From: Algoriphagus locisalis
GTDB taxonomy: Bacteria > Bacteroidota > Bacteroidia > Cytophagales > Cyclobacteriaceae
Assembly: GCF_900116615.1 (NCBI RefSeq)
Contig: NZ_FPBF01000003.1
Span: forward strand, 186,001 to 250,000
Length of the DNA: 64,000 nucleotides
Direction: 5' to 3'
Part shown: piece after piece, positions 53,575 to 62,805 of the stretch
Layout of the letters: every line of letters begins with the position of its first letter
Numbering within the stretch: the stretch's first letter is position 1
Notes under the pieces: generated by a model
The model's input: the letters and a program-made list of their open reading frames with translations, nothing else
Told to the model about the DNA's origin: nothing
Databases searched by the model: none
Program-made: the position numbers and the translations under genes

Positions 53575-55206
53575 TTACCTTCTTTTGCCTCCATCAGCGG
53601 GGTCTTGCTCCTTCATCAGTAGCTGCATGACATCCCCGGGGACAATTTCCATCATTCCCTCCCGAAGTGACTCCCAAATGAGATTAAAGGTTCCTCTGTA
53701 TATATTTCGATCCGTTTGAAAAGTGGCTGTTTTGTAATTTCGGTTTTCAGGAAGGTTATTACTTGAAGTAAGAATATTCGCAAGTGTGGACATGAGCTTT
53801 TTCTTTTGGGCTTCTTCATCCCTGAGCTCCAACTTCAAGTCACTGTAATGGAACTTCATAGTATTGGAGGAGGAATAGCGGGAAGCATCCATTGTGATTT
53901 CTAGCTTTTCCATTCTGCCGGAGTTAATATTTACAGAAACGAGATCACCCAAAATCCCATTTAGCGAAGGAAGAGCAAAAGGATCTACGCTGGCTTCCAG
54001 ATGGAAATTCTCCTTGGTACTGTCATTAGTATAAGGAACTGTGACATCCATGCGCATAGGTGCAAAACCGTTCAACACAGCTTCACCATGGATCAGCAGC
54101 TCTCCAGACTGAAGAGAATCCAACGATACAGCATGAGAAATCTTGGCAGAAAGTTGCTCAAAAATCAAACTCCCAGGCTCGGTTTTCCCTTCGGATATTT
54201 GGGAGTAAGTGATTTTAGAATTCAATACTTTGATGGTGTCTATTTCCAATGGAAAAGGAATTTGCTCCACCATGCCCTCAAACATGGGCTTTTCCGGCTC
54301 CTTAGGCCTAGGTTTATTTTTATTTCTTACATCGTGTAGGTGCAGGCTATCTATCGTCAGCAATCCTGCTACTATTGCCCAACTCCCATAAATATTGCTT
54401 TGAGCTTTGATATGCTCTATCCGCAAGTGCTTCAGGTCTATTTCTATAAAATCCCTCTGAACATCTGATTTCTTAGAAGCTTCAAGGTTGGATTCGGAGT
54501 ACTTTAGATGCATGTCAAAAAAATCAAATGCTTCCTGTTTGGAGTCATAGTTCAGCGCACCAAGTGTAAAAGTCTGCTCTTCATTTATTCTTACCTGAAG
54601 ATTTTTCAAACTGGTTTGAATACTCTCCAGTTTAAAAGGAATAGCATAATTCAACCGAACAGAATCGGTCTCCAAATTAACTGCCGAGATCCGAAAATCT
54701 TCGAAACTCCCGAATTTCCGAACCGAATCAGTTTTGGTATAAAACTCTCCTGAACCCTCATTTAGAACTACGTTGTGGATAACACCCCTAGAAACTAGAT
54801 CACCGAAAAGCCCCTGAAAAGCCTTAGACACATCGGCAGGCTTTTGGGAAATGGAGTCATTTCTGACCAAAACAAACTTCGGAGCTTCAAACCTCAACTC
54901 CTCGATTTCTGCAACATGCCCAAAGATAAAACCAAGCATATTGACTCCTCCCAGCCTCAAAGACCTCATAGTACCAGTAATGCTGGTGGCCATGTCATTT
55001 TTCACAGGCTCTAAAGATATCCCCTGCAGCTCTATACTTCCACGAAACAACTGCACATCAACATCCTCAAAGAGAATATTATAGGCTCGGTCTTCTTTGC
55101 CATTAATTCGCTCAGGCAAAGTTTTAATTAACCACTTTTCTAGAATAAAAATCGATAGTAAGGCTAGAAGAATAACTATTCCGAGAGCCCAGAGTATTTT
55201 TTTCAA
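53575..55206 (-). CDS. AsmA/DUF748-like envelope protein, TTG start
   Basis: A 543-residue protein with an N-terminal membrane helix (LWALGIVILLALLSIFILEKW, about 5-25) followed by a long beta-rich region of AsmA/DUF748 style: repeated strands such as RLGGVNMLGFIFG, LKHLRIEHIKAQSN, LNSKITYSQIS and a late VNINSGRMEKLEITMD. AsmA-like proteins bridge the envelope and may move lipids. No ATG lies near the beginning; the first codon is TTG at 55206 (KKILWALG follows). Leftward, isolated gene. Confidence 0.8.
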   Translation of the reverse strand: MKKILWALGIVILLALLSIFILEKWLIKTLPERINGKEDRAYNILFEDVDVQLFRGSIELQGISLEPVKNDMATSITGTMRSLRLGGVNMLGFIFGHVAEIEELRFEAPKFVLVRNDSISQKPADVSKAFQGLFGDLVSRGVIHNVVLNEGSGEFYTKTDSVRKFGSFEDFRISAVNLETDSVRLNYAIPFKLESIQTSLKNLQVRINEEQTFTLGALNYDSKQEAFDFFDMHLKYSESNLEASKKSDVQRDFIEIDLKHLRIEHIKAQSNIYGSWAIVAGLLTIDSLHLHDVRNKNKPRPKEPEKPMFEGMVEQIPFPLEIDTIKVLNSKITYSQISEGKTEPGSLIFEQLSAKISHAVSLDSLQSGELLIHGEAVLNGFAPMRMDVTVPYTNDSTKENFHLEASVDPFALPSLNGILGDLVSVNINSGRMEKLEITMDASRYSSSNTMKFHYSDLKLELRDEEAQKKKLMSTLANILTSSNNLPENRNYKTATFQTDRNIYRGTFNLIWESLREGMMEIVPGDVMQLLMKEQDPADGGKRR

Positions 55207-55478
55207 GGGATGATTCTAATCTGAAATGAGAATGACTTGTAAACTGAAAATTTCAAAAAGATACGTATAAATAACAACTAAATCATTTTCATTCTACAGC
55301 TAAAAGAATCCATACACAAGCAGCAATCAACCATAAAAATAAAAAGCGGAAATAGGCTGATAACTTTAATTCTTTTGAACCCTCAAAAATCATTAACTTC
55401 CAGCTTGATTCGCTTACTTTTTTTGAAAAGAACTAATTTTAGTTTGCTAAAAAGTACGCAAAAGTTATTCATACCAAT

Positions 55479-56288
55479 ATGAAAAAAACATCTTTAGTAG
55501 TTATTATTTTTTTGCTAGGGACTTCCTTCAGCTTGTTTGCTCAAGAAAAATACCCTGAATTCAAGGTTCTAACCTATAATATTTACCATGGTGAAAAGCC
55601 AGATTCCCTGGGTAAGCCTAACCTAGATGACATTGCCAACCTGATTATCTTGCTTCAACCTGAGGTGGTGGCCTTTCAGGAAGTGGACAGTATGACGACC
55701 CGCTCTGAAGGGATTTATGGAAAAAAAATAGATTGGATGGCCGAAATCGGAAAAAAAACTGGCTATAGAAGCTATTTCGCCAAAGCCATGGATTATGCTG
55801 AAGGAGGATATGGCGAAGGAATCTTAGTCAAAAAAGCGTTGAACTATACTACCTTGCCTCTACCTACACCCGTTGGAGGTGAGGCACGAGCAGCCGCATG
55901 GTCCAAAATAGAATTGCGAGAACGACGAGAGCTTTACTTTGGTGCTACCCATCTTTGCCACGAATTCCCAGAAAACCGTCTGGCTCAGGTCGATTCCATG
56001 ATGCGCTATGCGGATTCACTACCTAAGCCCGCTTTTTGGGTGGGTGATTTGAATTTCAGTCCAGAATCAGAAGAATATAAAAGCATCAGCGAAAAATGGA
56101 GTGATGCTGGTCTGGTTGCCAACGACTCCACGCCTACTTACGATTCAGAAGCAGGAAAAAGAATTGATTACGTATGGTATGATTCTGAGCACTTTGAGCT
56201 GGTAAACTACCAAGTGCTGGATGTACCCTTTTCTGATCATTACCCTGTTTTAGTTACCCTTCGATTAATAAAGCCCAATAAAGAATGA
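55479..56288 (+). CDS. Endonuclease/exonuclease/phosphatase (EEP) family secreted protein
   Basis: A 269-residue protein with a signal peptide (MKKTSLVVIIFLLGTSFS). The EEP catalytic motifs are in order: LTYNIYHGE, AFQEVDSMT, GDLNFSPES (Asp/Asn), and FSDHYPVLV (Asp-His). EEP enzymes cleave phosphodiester or phosphate bonds in nucleic acids, sphingomyelin or inositol phosphates. A secreted version with lytic chemistry fits degradation of extracellular nucleic acid or phospholipid. Coupled to the DUF1080 gene (ATGA overlap at 56285-56288). Confidence 0.92.
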   Translation: MKKTSLVVIIFLLGTSFSLFAQEKYPEFKVLTYNIYHGEKPDSLGKPNLDDIANLIILLQPEVVAFQEVDSMTTRSEGIYGKKIDWMAEIGKKTGYRSYFAKAMDYAEGGYGEGILVKKALNYTTLPLPTPVGGEARAAAWSKIELRERRELYFGATHLCHEFPENRLAQVDSMMRYADSLPKPAFWVGDLNFSPESEEYKSISEKWSDAGLVANDSTPTYDSEAGKRIDYVWYDSEHFELVNYQVLDVPFSDHYPVLVTLRLIKPNKE

Positions 56289-57136
56289 AAAAAAACACCC
56301 TCTTACTTGTACTGATTTTATCTGTAGGATTCTTTTCCTTTCAACTGATCTCCCAAAATGCAAAAGATCCTGATTGGCAGACGCTATTCAATGGCAAAGA
56401 CATGAAAGATTGGATTGTCAAAATCCGTACCCATGAGCTAAATGACAATTTTGCCAACACATTCAGAGTGGAAGATGGAATGATGAAGGTGCGCTACGAT
56501 GGCTACGATCAGTTTGATCAGCAGTACGGACATATTTTCTACAAAAAGCCATTCTCAAATTATCTGCTTCAAGTAGAGTATAGATTTGTAGGAGAGCAGG
56601 CAAATGGTGGCGAAGGCTGGGCTACCAGAAATAGTGGTGCAATGCTTCACTGCCAGGATCCTAAGACCATGCTGAAGGATCAGGATTTCCCAATCTCAAT
56701 AGAAGCACAGTTTCTAGGTGGAAATGGTAAGGACAAAAGAAGCACCTGTAATCTATGTACTCCCGGTACCAATGTGGTGATGGAAGACAAACTTATCACT
56801 TCACACTGTGTAAACTCTAGCTCAGAAACCTATCATGGTGATCAGTGGGTAACGGCCAATTTCATTGTTTTGGGTAATGGGGATGTGCATCATCTCGTAG
56901 GCAAAGACACGGTGCTGAGCTACACCAAGTCTCAAATGGGCGGAGGAAATGTAAACCCTGTTGACCCAAAAGTAAAAGTGGATGGTCAGATGATTACTGG
57001 CGGCTGGATTTCCTTACAAAGTGAAAGTCATCCGATTGATTTCAGAACGGTAAGAATCATTGATCTAGATCCAATCAAAGATGATCAGGCAAAGCTAGAA
57101 GCACTGGTTTCTGAAAAACTTGATGAAAAACCATAA
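56285..57136 (+). CDS. DUF1080 (3-keto-disaccharide hydrolase-like) secreted protein
   Basis: A 283-residue protein with a signal anchor (NTLLLVLILSVGFFSFQLI). The DUF1080 domain (concanavalin-like lectin/glucanase fold) begins DWQTLFNGKDMKDWIV and shows YRFVGEQANGGEGW (shortened) and GWISLQSESHPIDFRTVRI. DUF1080 proteins hydrolyse 3-keto-glycosides in some Bacteroidota. The preceding gene is the EEP protein, and the next, convergent, gene is a GH109-like oxidoreductase. Start ATG overlaps the EEP stop. Confidence 0.9.
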   Translation: MKKNTLLLVLILSVGFFSFQLISQNAKDPDWQTLFNGKDMKDWIVKIRTHELNDNFANTFRVEDGMMKVRYDGYDQFDQQYGHIFYKKPFSNYLLQVEYRFVGEQANGGEGWATRNSGAMLHCQDPKTMLKDQDFPISIEAQFLGGNGKDKRSTCNLCTPGTNVVMEDKLITSHCVNSSSETYHGDQWVTANFIVLGNGDVHHLVGKDTVLSYTKSQMGGGNVNPVDPKVKVDGQMITGGWISLQSESHPIDFRTVRIIDLDPIKDDQAKLEALVSEKLDEKP

Positions 57137-57193
57137 AGACTCTCATTGAAACAAGCCAAAATCAATTAGTTTTTGGATATGGATAAAAAAAGT

Positions 57194-57229
57194 GAAGCCC
57201 GCTAATCGACTAGATCAGCGGGCTTCTTT
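57194..57229 (+). terminator. Intrinsic terminator of the EEP-DUF1080 operon
   Basis: GAAGCCCGCT (57194-57203) and AGCGGGCTTC (57217-57226) form a perfect 10-bp stem with a 13-nt loop; TTT follows. It lies between the two convergent gene groups and may work in both directions. Confidence 0.85.
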
Positions 57230-57259
57230 ATGAGTTTGCTACTTGCTATTAAAAGTAAA

Positions 57260-58672
57260 TCAAACCCTCACTCCAGTAGTTCCACCACCATTTAGTGTTA
57301 TATCTACCGGAGCATTTGTCTTCCAGTTTCCTCCTGTAAAATCAGGCACATCGATAGAATTAGATCTATTGGCAACTGACCATTCGCTAAGCGGAGAGAT
57401 AGCGCTCCAAAGAGCCGCATCATACACATCCTGATCAAGTGGAAGGCCGTTTCTCAAGCAATCGATCAACCTCCAATCCATCATAAAGTCCATCCCTCCA
57501 TGACCTCCTACTTTTTTGGCCAACTCTCCTACTTTCTGAATAATTTCAGGAGTGTACTTAGTTTCCAGATCTTTGAATTCTTCATCCTTCAACCAACCAT
57601 GTCCTATTGCCACTTTTGGTTGTGGATATTTCTGGGCATAGCCTTCCGTCCCACTTACGACATGAAGTCTTGAATAGGGACGTGGAGAAGACACATCGTG
57701 CTGAATCATGATGGTCTTGCCATGCTTAGTTTTCACCATAGTAGTATTCATATTTCCGCGGAAACTTTTCTGTGCAAACGAAGCAAAGAAATTATCCTGC
57801 TCCGCCAACTTCTTAGCCTCGGCATGCATGGAGAAATCATTGGAAGAAGTTGAGGTCAAGAAATCCATCTGATCGCCTCTGTTGATATCCAAAATCTGAC
57901 AAATCGGACCAAGACCATGGGTAGCGTAAAGATTACCGTTACGGTAATTCTCCTTCAGCCTCCACATGTCCTGATAGCCGCCTTCCTTCTTAAAATTCAA
58001 AGCAAGAAGATCATGGATATAAGCACCTTCTACGTGTAGCACTTCGCCGAAGTATCCCTCACGTTTCATTTTCAAAGTCATCAACTCAAAGAAATCATAG
58101 CAGCAATTTTCCAATTGCATACAATGCTTTTTCGTACGCTCAGAAGTCTCGACTAATTGCCAGCACTCATCCAGTGTCCGAGCGATCGGGACTTCACAGG
58201 CGGCATGCTTTCCAGCTTCCATAGCATAAACGGCCATAGGCGTATGCCATTCCCAAGGCGTCGCGATGTAGATCAAATCCAGATCATCCCGATCCATCAT
58301 TTCCTTCCAGGAATACGCATTTCCTGAGTACCCATCTGGCGTATGAGGTGTATCTTTCAATTGCGCTTTTGCCTTTTCTACACGATCAGGGAGTAAGTCA
58401 CAGAGTGCCTTTATTTCTACATTTTCTATTTTGCTCAATCGGTCAACAGCTCCAGGACCTCGCATCCCAAGCCCAACTATCCCAATGCGGACATTGTCAA
58501 TTTTGGGAGCAGCAAAACCACTCATATTGAATGACTGAATTCGATTAACTCCCTTTTGGGCTTGTAAAGGAAGGTTTTCAAATTCATTGGCAAGGGTACT
58601 GCCCGCTCCGAAAAGTCCCAAACCCACCAAGCCGGTAGATTTCAAAAACTCTCTTCTTTGGTTATTCTTCAT
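57260..58672 (-). CDS. Gfo/Idh/MocA oxidoreductase, GH109-like, with Tat signal
   Basis: A 470-residue protein with a twin-arginine-type leader (NNQRREFLKSTGLVGLGL). The Rossmann fold starts IGIVGLGMRGPGAVDRL (about residues 61-77), followed by ATPWEWHTPMA, CEVPIARTLDECW and a C-terminal MDFMMDWRLIDCLRNGLPL pattern. This fits the NAD-dependent GH109 family (alpha-N-acetylgalactosaminidases with a retained NAD). Members can also be inositol or 3-keto-glucose dehydrogenases. Convergent to the DUF1080 gene, so a link to sugar oxidation is possible. Confidence 0.9.
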   Translation of the reverse strand: MKNNQRREFLKSTGLVGLGLFGAGSTLANEFENLPLQAQKGVNRIQSFNMSGFAAPKIDNVRIGIVGLGMRGPGAVDRLSKIENVEIKALCDLLPDRVEKAKAQLKDTPHTPDGYSGNAYSWKEMMDRDDLDLIYIATPWEWHTPMAVYAMEAGKHAACEVPIARTLDECWQLVETSERTKKHCMQLENCCYDFFELMTLKMKREGYFGEVLHVEGAYIHDLLALNFKKEGGYQDMWRLKENYRNGNLYATHGLGPICQILDINRGDQMDFLTSTSSNDFSMHAEAKKLAEQDNFFASFAQKSFRGNMNTTMVKTKHGKTIMIQHDVSSPRPYSRLHVVSGTEGYAQKYPQPKVAIGHGWLKDEEFKDLETKYTPEIIQKVGELAKKVGGHGGMDFMMDWRLIDCLRNGLPLDQDVYDAALWSAISPLSEWSVANRSNSIDVPDFTGGNWKTNAPVDITLNGGGTTGVRV

Positions 58673-58973
58673 GGTGTCAGTGTTAAATTGATTTGGCTAA
58701 TTAATAAAAAAATAAAGGAAGTACGGGCACCTTACAAATAAAAAAACCGAAAGCTTTTGGCTTTCGGTAATCTCCAATTCAGATTTGGGACTATTCAATC
58801 AAAGTTTCTTCGCAAGGATTACAATGAAGAAATTGGATAATAGACAAAAAATTAGGGGTGACTATTCACTTTTCAACAAACTTTTAAAGGAAGGACTGTT
58901 TGGATTCTTCGGTGCAAAAGTACGGTTAAACCAAAACATAAAAAATGACATAGATCAAATAAACCACTAAGGA
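58673..58973. other. Noncoding gap, 301 bp, with a leftward terminator
   Basis: The gap lies between the GH113 gene's stop and the GH109-like gene's start. It contains the leftward terminator at 58741-58768, which ends the long leftward operon before the GH109-like gene, so that gene must have its own promoter. The rest shows no gene. Confidence 0.6.
58741..58768 (-). terminator. Leftward intrinsic terminator
   Basis: On the minus strand, ACCGAAAGC and GCTTTCGGT form a 9-bp perfect stem (58746-58768) with a 5-nt loop, followed by a run of T (58746 to 58741, A on the plus strand). It is 206 bp after the GH113 stop. Confidence 0.85.
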
Positions 58974-60014
58974 TCAGTTAACTAAAAAATATTTTGACAT
59001 TACATTTTCCGCCAATTTTCCCTGTGGTGTGAAATCCGGTTCCCGGTGCCTCCCATCGGGATACCACTTCCAAAAGAATACCCCAGCCATCCAGGATTCT
59101 TTCCAAGCGGTTTCAAAAAAAGCTTCATAACAAAGTGCCTGCATTTCCTCAGAAAGCTCCGTTTCCTTACGTTCATTTGGCCAAACCCAAGGTTCCTTAG
59201 CGGCATCCACGGTATTGCAATAACCGATTTCCGTGAAAATCACAGGCTTTTGGTAGTTTCGGACAACTTTTTCAATCCTAGATATATTCTTCTTCCAGCC
59301 AGATTTGAGGTCAGATAAATCAGGATTGGCTTTCGCAGAAAGTGGAAAATAAGCTTGGATACCTATGTAGTCTAGCGCATCCCAAAATTTAACATGCTCA
59401 AACTCTGTGAAATTGGCAGCATAAATCAGCTTACCAGAATAGACCTTCCTAATTTCAGCAATAACTTTTCTCCAGTCTTCTTCACGTTCTGAAGTCATTT
59501 CCAGCTCTGTACCAACGCACAGCATGGGGATTTGATGTTCCTCAGCCATCATCGCATAGTCCAAAATAAAACCCTGGTAATTCATAAACCAAAGCTTCCA
59601 ATCTTCCTCAGTCTTCATCTCAATCTCTCCCGGCCAACTTCCACGAACCCAAAGGTGCGGCTTGAGCATATTCATGATGCCATGACGGGCTGAGGAGTCA
59701 AAAGTCGCTTTGATTCCCTGAGACGATTCTCCCCACCATTTATTCTCGTTATGGGTGTTCCAGCGGATTTCAGGAGAGTTCTTTTCAGTTTGCCAACCAA
59801 AGGGAGTTTGCGAAAGTGCATCTGCTCCAGTAGCCTTCAGTGCTTCCAGTTCCGGTCCCAAAAGCGGTGATCTACTTCCTACCCAGCATACGCCTTTCCA
59901 TTTTTCGGCAACGGTTATCAAGTCTGGTTGAAAAGGAAAAATTGCCCAGAGCCCCAGTCCCAGTATTACCAGAACCGAACTCAGCAAATATCTCCTTGAC
60001 CAGACCTTTTTCAT
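58974..60014 (-). CDS. GH113-like glycoside hydrolase (beta-mannanase family)
   Basis: A 346-residue protein with an N-terminal membrane helix (YLLSSVLVILGLGLWAIF). The TIM-barrel segment shows KGVCWVGSRSP, the first catalytic Glu region CVGTELEMTSE (about residue 167) and the second FTEIGYC (about 259). These positions fit the GH113 fold, whose known member is a beta-1,4-mannanase; the specificity here is unproven. Start ATG at 60014 is inside the previous stop (ATGA overlap, 60011-60014), so it is coupled to the hydrolase-OsmC gene. Confidence 0.85.
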   Translation of the reverse strand: MKKVWSRRYLLSSVLVILGLGLWAIFPFQPDLITVAEKWKGVCWVGSRSPLLGPELEALKATGADALSQTPFGWQTEKNSPEIRWNTHNENKWWGESSQGIKATFDSSARHGIMNMLKPHLWVRGSWPGEIEMKTEEDWKLWFMNYQGFILDYAMMAEEHQIPMLCVGTELEMTSEREEDWRKVIAEIRKVYSGKLIYAANFTEFEHVKFWDALDYIGIQAYFPLSAKANPDLSDLKSGWKKNISRIEKVVRNYQKPVIFTEIGYCNTVDAAKEPWVWPNERKETELSEEMQALCYEAFFETAWKESWMAGVFFWKWYPDGRHREPDFTPQGKLAENVMSKYFLVN

Positions 60015-61228
60015 TTTGCCAACATGGTTTGAATAATAATCTCCTCCTGAAGTGTACGGTGCACGGGGCATTTGTTGGAAATCTCCAGTAATTTTTGTCT
60101 TTGCTCTGAATCCAGATCTCCTTCGATCTCTATGATTCTGGTGAATTGGCTGACTTTGGCAGATTGGTCCTCAGGATTTTCACTATCTGCCAAATGCACT
60201 TTTTCATGATTGAGGAAAACTGAAACCTGTTCCAAAGGCCACTTTTTACGCTCAGCATACATCTTAAGCGTCATCGCAGTGCAGCTTCCAAGGGAAGCCA
60301 TCAGTAAGTCGTATGGATTTGGTCCCAAATCCTCCCCTCCTACATCTAAAGGCTCATCTGCAATCAAATGATGGTTTGGCGTCATTACTTCAGTCGTGTA
60401 CTTCTCCCCTGAGAGCCTCACAAAAACCTGATTACCTCTTGTATCATTGGGCTCTTTTTCCTCCTCTACCAGCACATAGCGCTTGCTCCAACTTCCAATT
60501 ACTTCCGCGATGTACTCGCTGTCCTGAGGATTTGAAATCAAATGAGTCGCGCCATCCAACGATATAAAACTTTTAGGATGATGGGCCGCATTATAAATCT
60601 CCGCTGCATTGCTGACTTCTACAATTTCATCTTGCGGAGAATGTATAATCAGAAGTGACTTTCTAAGTTTTTTCAGAAAAATAGCCAGTGGCTTTTGCTC
60701 CAGATCATCCACGAAACTCTTACTGATCTGAAATGGGCGACCGCCTATAGACACCTTAGCCACACCTTTTTCCTCTATTTCCTCCACACTATCCTTGAAT
60801 AAATGTCTCACATGTGAAGGCGTAGCAGGAGCTCCAATAGTCACCACCGCTTGTACATTTTCTATTTCCGCAGCTGCATATAAAACCGCAGCACCTCCAA
60901 GAGAATGGCCGATAAGCATTTTAGGAGCATCATATTCCTTTTCTAAAAAAGCTGCTGCATCAAGCAAATCGCTAACGTTGCTGGTAAAGGAGGATTCAGC
61001 AAATTCACCTTCACTCATACCAAGCCCAGTAAAGTCGAAGCTTAGAGCCGCAATTCCATTTTGTGACAAAGCAGTACAAATACGAGTTACTGCCGAGAAA
61101 TTTTTAGAACAGGTAAAGCAATGGGCAAAAAGCGCAAAAAACTTAGGCTTTTGATCCGCTGGCAAATACAAATGAGCCGCCAGTTCCAAGCCACTTCGGT
61201 TTTCAAATGTCAGTCGTTTTGGGTTCAT
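60011..61228 (-). CDS. Alpha/beta hydrolase fused to an OsmC-family domain
   Basis: A 405-residue fusion. The N-terminal half (about 1-260) is an alpha/beta hydrolase with HCFTCSKNFS and the elbow GHSLGGAA (Ser109), acid region SPQDEIV and His in DGATHLIS. The C-terminal half (about 275-405) is an OsmC-type peroxide-reducing domain with Cys in LGSCTAMTLKMYA and in SNKCPVHRTL. This fusion is known in Bacteroidota and Proteobacteria as a bifunctional alpha/beta hydrolase/OsmC protein. It would join ester hydrolysis to thiol-based peroxide reduction. Start ATG at 61228. Confidence 0.92.
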   Translation of the reverse strand: MNPKRLTFENRSGLELAAHLYLPADQKPKFFALFAHCFTCSKNFSAVTRICTALSQNGIAALSFDFTGLGMSEGEFAESSFTSNVSDLLDAAAFLEKEYDAPKMLIGHSLGGAAVLYAAAEIENVQAVVTIGAPATPSHVRHLFKDSVEEIEEKGVAKVSIGGRPFQISKSFVDDLEQKPLAIFLKKLRKSLLIIHSPQDEIVEVSNAAEIYNAAHHPKSFISLDGATHLISNPQDSEYIAEVIGSWSKRYVLVEEEKEPNDTRGNQVFVRLSGEKYTTEVMTPNHHLIADEPLDVGGEDLGPNPYDLLMASLGSCTAMTLKMYAERKKWPLEQVSVFLNHEKVHLADSENPEDQSAKVSQFTRIIEIEGDLDSEQRQKLLEISNKCPVHRTLQEEIIIQTMLAK

Positions 61229-61234
61229 TATTGC

Positions 61235-61984
61235 TTAATTATTCAGCGGTTCAACTCTGATATTTTCCAAGTTTATCTCTGAAAGTAACTCTAAATCTCC
61301 AGATTCATAAAGCTCCTGCATCTTTTCAACGGGTTCTGATTCATCTACAGGTTTGAGATTCAGGTAATTTTGAAACCGAATTCCTCCAACTTCATTCACC
61401 CCACTTACTTCCCTCATCCTCACTCCACCACCATCCGTGTGATAACTATAAGCCATGTAATCTACAATCGAATCTTCGGTGCCAATCCAATATAAAAACT
61501 CATCATCAAAATCCTCTCCCCCGCCTTCTTCAGCAAAAGTCACTTTGATCAAATCGTATTTTTCACCATTGATTTCTGTCTCTCCAAGAGACTTTTTGAA
61601 AACTGAAGGATCATTTAAGCCGTAGGGCAAAAAAGCAAAATATGCCACAGAATTAACGGAGCGCGAATATTTCCCAATCCATTCTTCAGAAAGCGTATCT
61701 ATTTTGGCGCCATTCACTGTCCGAGCAAAACCTTCATTATTCAGAAGATCTTTGACATTACCAGTCGAATCCGAAAACTCCCGGATGTACTCAAAGCGAT
61801 CCGACGTTTTTAAAATGGTGTAGTGAATATCTCTAAAGTCAAACTCGATTTTCGAGCTGGAAAAGGCCGAACCTCCATGCGCTTCAATAGCTTTGTCCAC
61901 GATTTTCTCAGCATCAGTTCTTGAGTCACAGGAAGTGAAAATCGCAATTCCACAAAGGAAAGCAAGGAAGTATTGTAAGTTCAT
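61235..61984 (-). CDS. DUF6503-type lipoprotein
   Basis: A 249-residue lipoprotein. The ATG at 61984 (MNLQYFLAFLCGIAIFTSC) gives a standard lipobox; the frame goes back to 62008. After the Cys, EKIVDKAIEAHGGSAFSSSK matches the start of DUF6503 proteins in Bacteroidota, followed by beta-strands FEFDFRDIHY-like and WIGKYSRSV. Function is unknown, and an outer-membrane lipid-binding fold of LolA type is possible. It has the same design as the next upstream gene, so the two may be paralogues. Confidence 0.8.
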   Translation of the reverse strand: MNLQYFLAFLCGIAIFTSCDSRTDAEKIVDKAIEAHGGSAFSSSKIEFDFRDIHYTILKTSDRFEYIREFSDSTGNVKDLLNNEGFARTVNGAKIDTLSEEWIGKYSRSVNSVAYFAFLPYGLNDPSVFKKSLGETEINGEKYDLIKVTFAEEGGGEDFDDEFLYWIGTEDSIVDYMAYSYHTDGGGVRMREVSGVNEVGGIRFQNYLNLKPVDESEPVEKMQELYESGDLELLSEINLENIRVEPLNN

Positions 61985-62015
61985 AGTGTGATGTTTATTG
62001 TAGGGCACGACTTAA

Positions 62016-62744
62016 TTATTCAAAAGTTACCTGATAGTCGGAATATAAATACTCCGCTTGTGAAAACTGTGTATTTCCATTTCCATCTAGTTTAAAAACT
62101 TTCTGTTCTTTAGCTAAAAGCAAACCCGATGTCTCATCATAAGAAATGGTTTCAATTAGATTATTTTGCCCTTTAGTATGTCGTTCTGCTGCAACTATTC
62201 TAGCTGAATTCGGATCAAAATATATCCATTTACTTTCTGAGTCTAGTCCAAGTTCGATTCGGATTGACTCCGCTAGCTCTCCTTTTTCCAAAGTTTTTTG
62301 ACCTTCATAAATTAGATTAACATCTTCATCTGCCAGCATCCAAGGTTGCGCAAAAGAAAAGTAAGCTGCATCAATTTCAGCTTTTTTTACTTTCAAAAAG
62401 CCTTCATTCTGGATAGAATTCTCTCCCATTTGATAGCTCATTTTGCTTCCATTGAAATTCACAATATGAGAAATACTGTCCTTGGCCCAAGTCAGTTTGG
62501 CTTCAAAGTAAGGTTTCAATCGAAATTCCACCCATTGCTCTGACTCGCTCTCGACCGCTCCATCTTCATCCAGCAGGCGAGTCAATTTCTTGAATCTTAT
62601 GGCAGCAACATTTTCCCATTTCTTTGAAAGCTCATGCGCTTCAATTGACTTTTCAACGAGTGCCTGAGCTTCCTCTTCAGGACTGGGAGTGCAGGAGAGA
62701 AAGAATAGAGATAAGACAATAGAGAGTAGAGATTTATAATTCAT
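62016..62744 (-). CDS. Second lipoprotein similar in layout to the DUF6503 gene
   Basis: A 242-residue lipoprotein, ATG at 62744 (MNYKSLLSIVLSLFFLSC). The following ALVEKSIEAHE resembles the KIVDKAIEAHG motif of the next gene. The body has strands such as IRFKKLTRLLDE, EAKLTWAKDSISHIVNFNG and WIYFDPNSARIVAAERH. It is 31 bp upstream of the DUF6503 gene and probably cotranscribed. Similarity is by eye only. Confidence 0.75.
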   Translation of the reverse strand: MNYKSLLSIVLSLFFLSCTPSPEEEAQALVEKSIEAHELSKKWENVAAIRFKKLTRLLDEDGAVESESEQWVEFRLKPYFEAKLTWAKDSISHIVNFNGSKMSYQMGENSIQNEGFLKVKKAEIDAAYFSFAQPWMLADEDVNLIYEGQKTLEKGELAESIRIELGLDSESKWIYFDPNSARIVAAERHTKGQNNLIETISYDETSGLLLAKEQKVFKLDGNGNTQFSQAEYLYSDYQVTFE

Positions 62745-62805
62745 GAAATTATTAACTGAGATCATTTATGGAGCAATTTCTAGAAGATGTTTATTCCTTA
62801 CCTTT

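Noticed and set aside
58785..58970. Rightward 61-aa frame in the 301-bp gap
   Set aside because: No ribosome or promoter signal, and it lies on the strand opposite to the surrounding operon next to a terminator.
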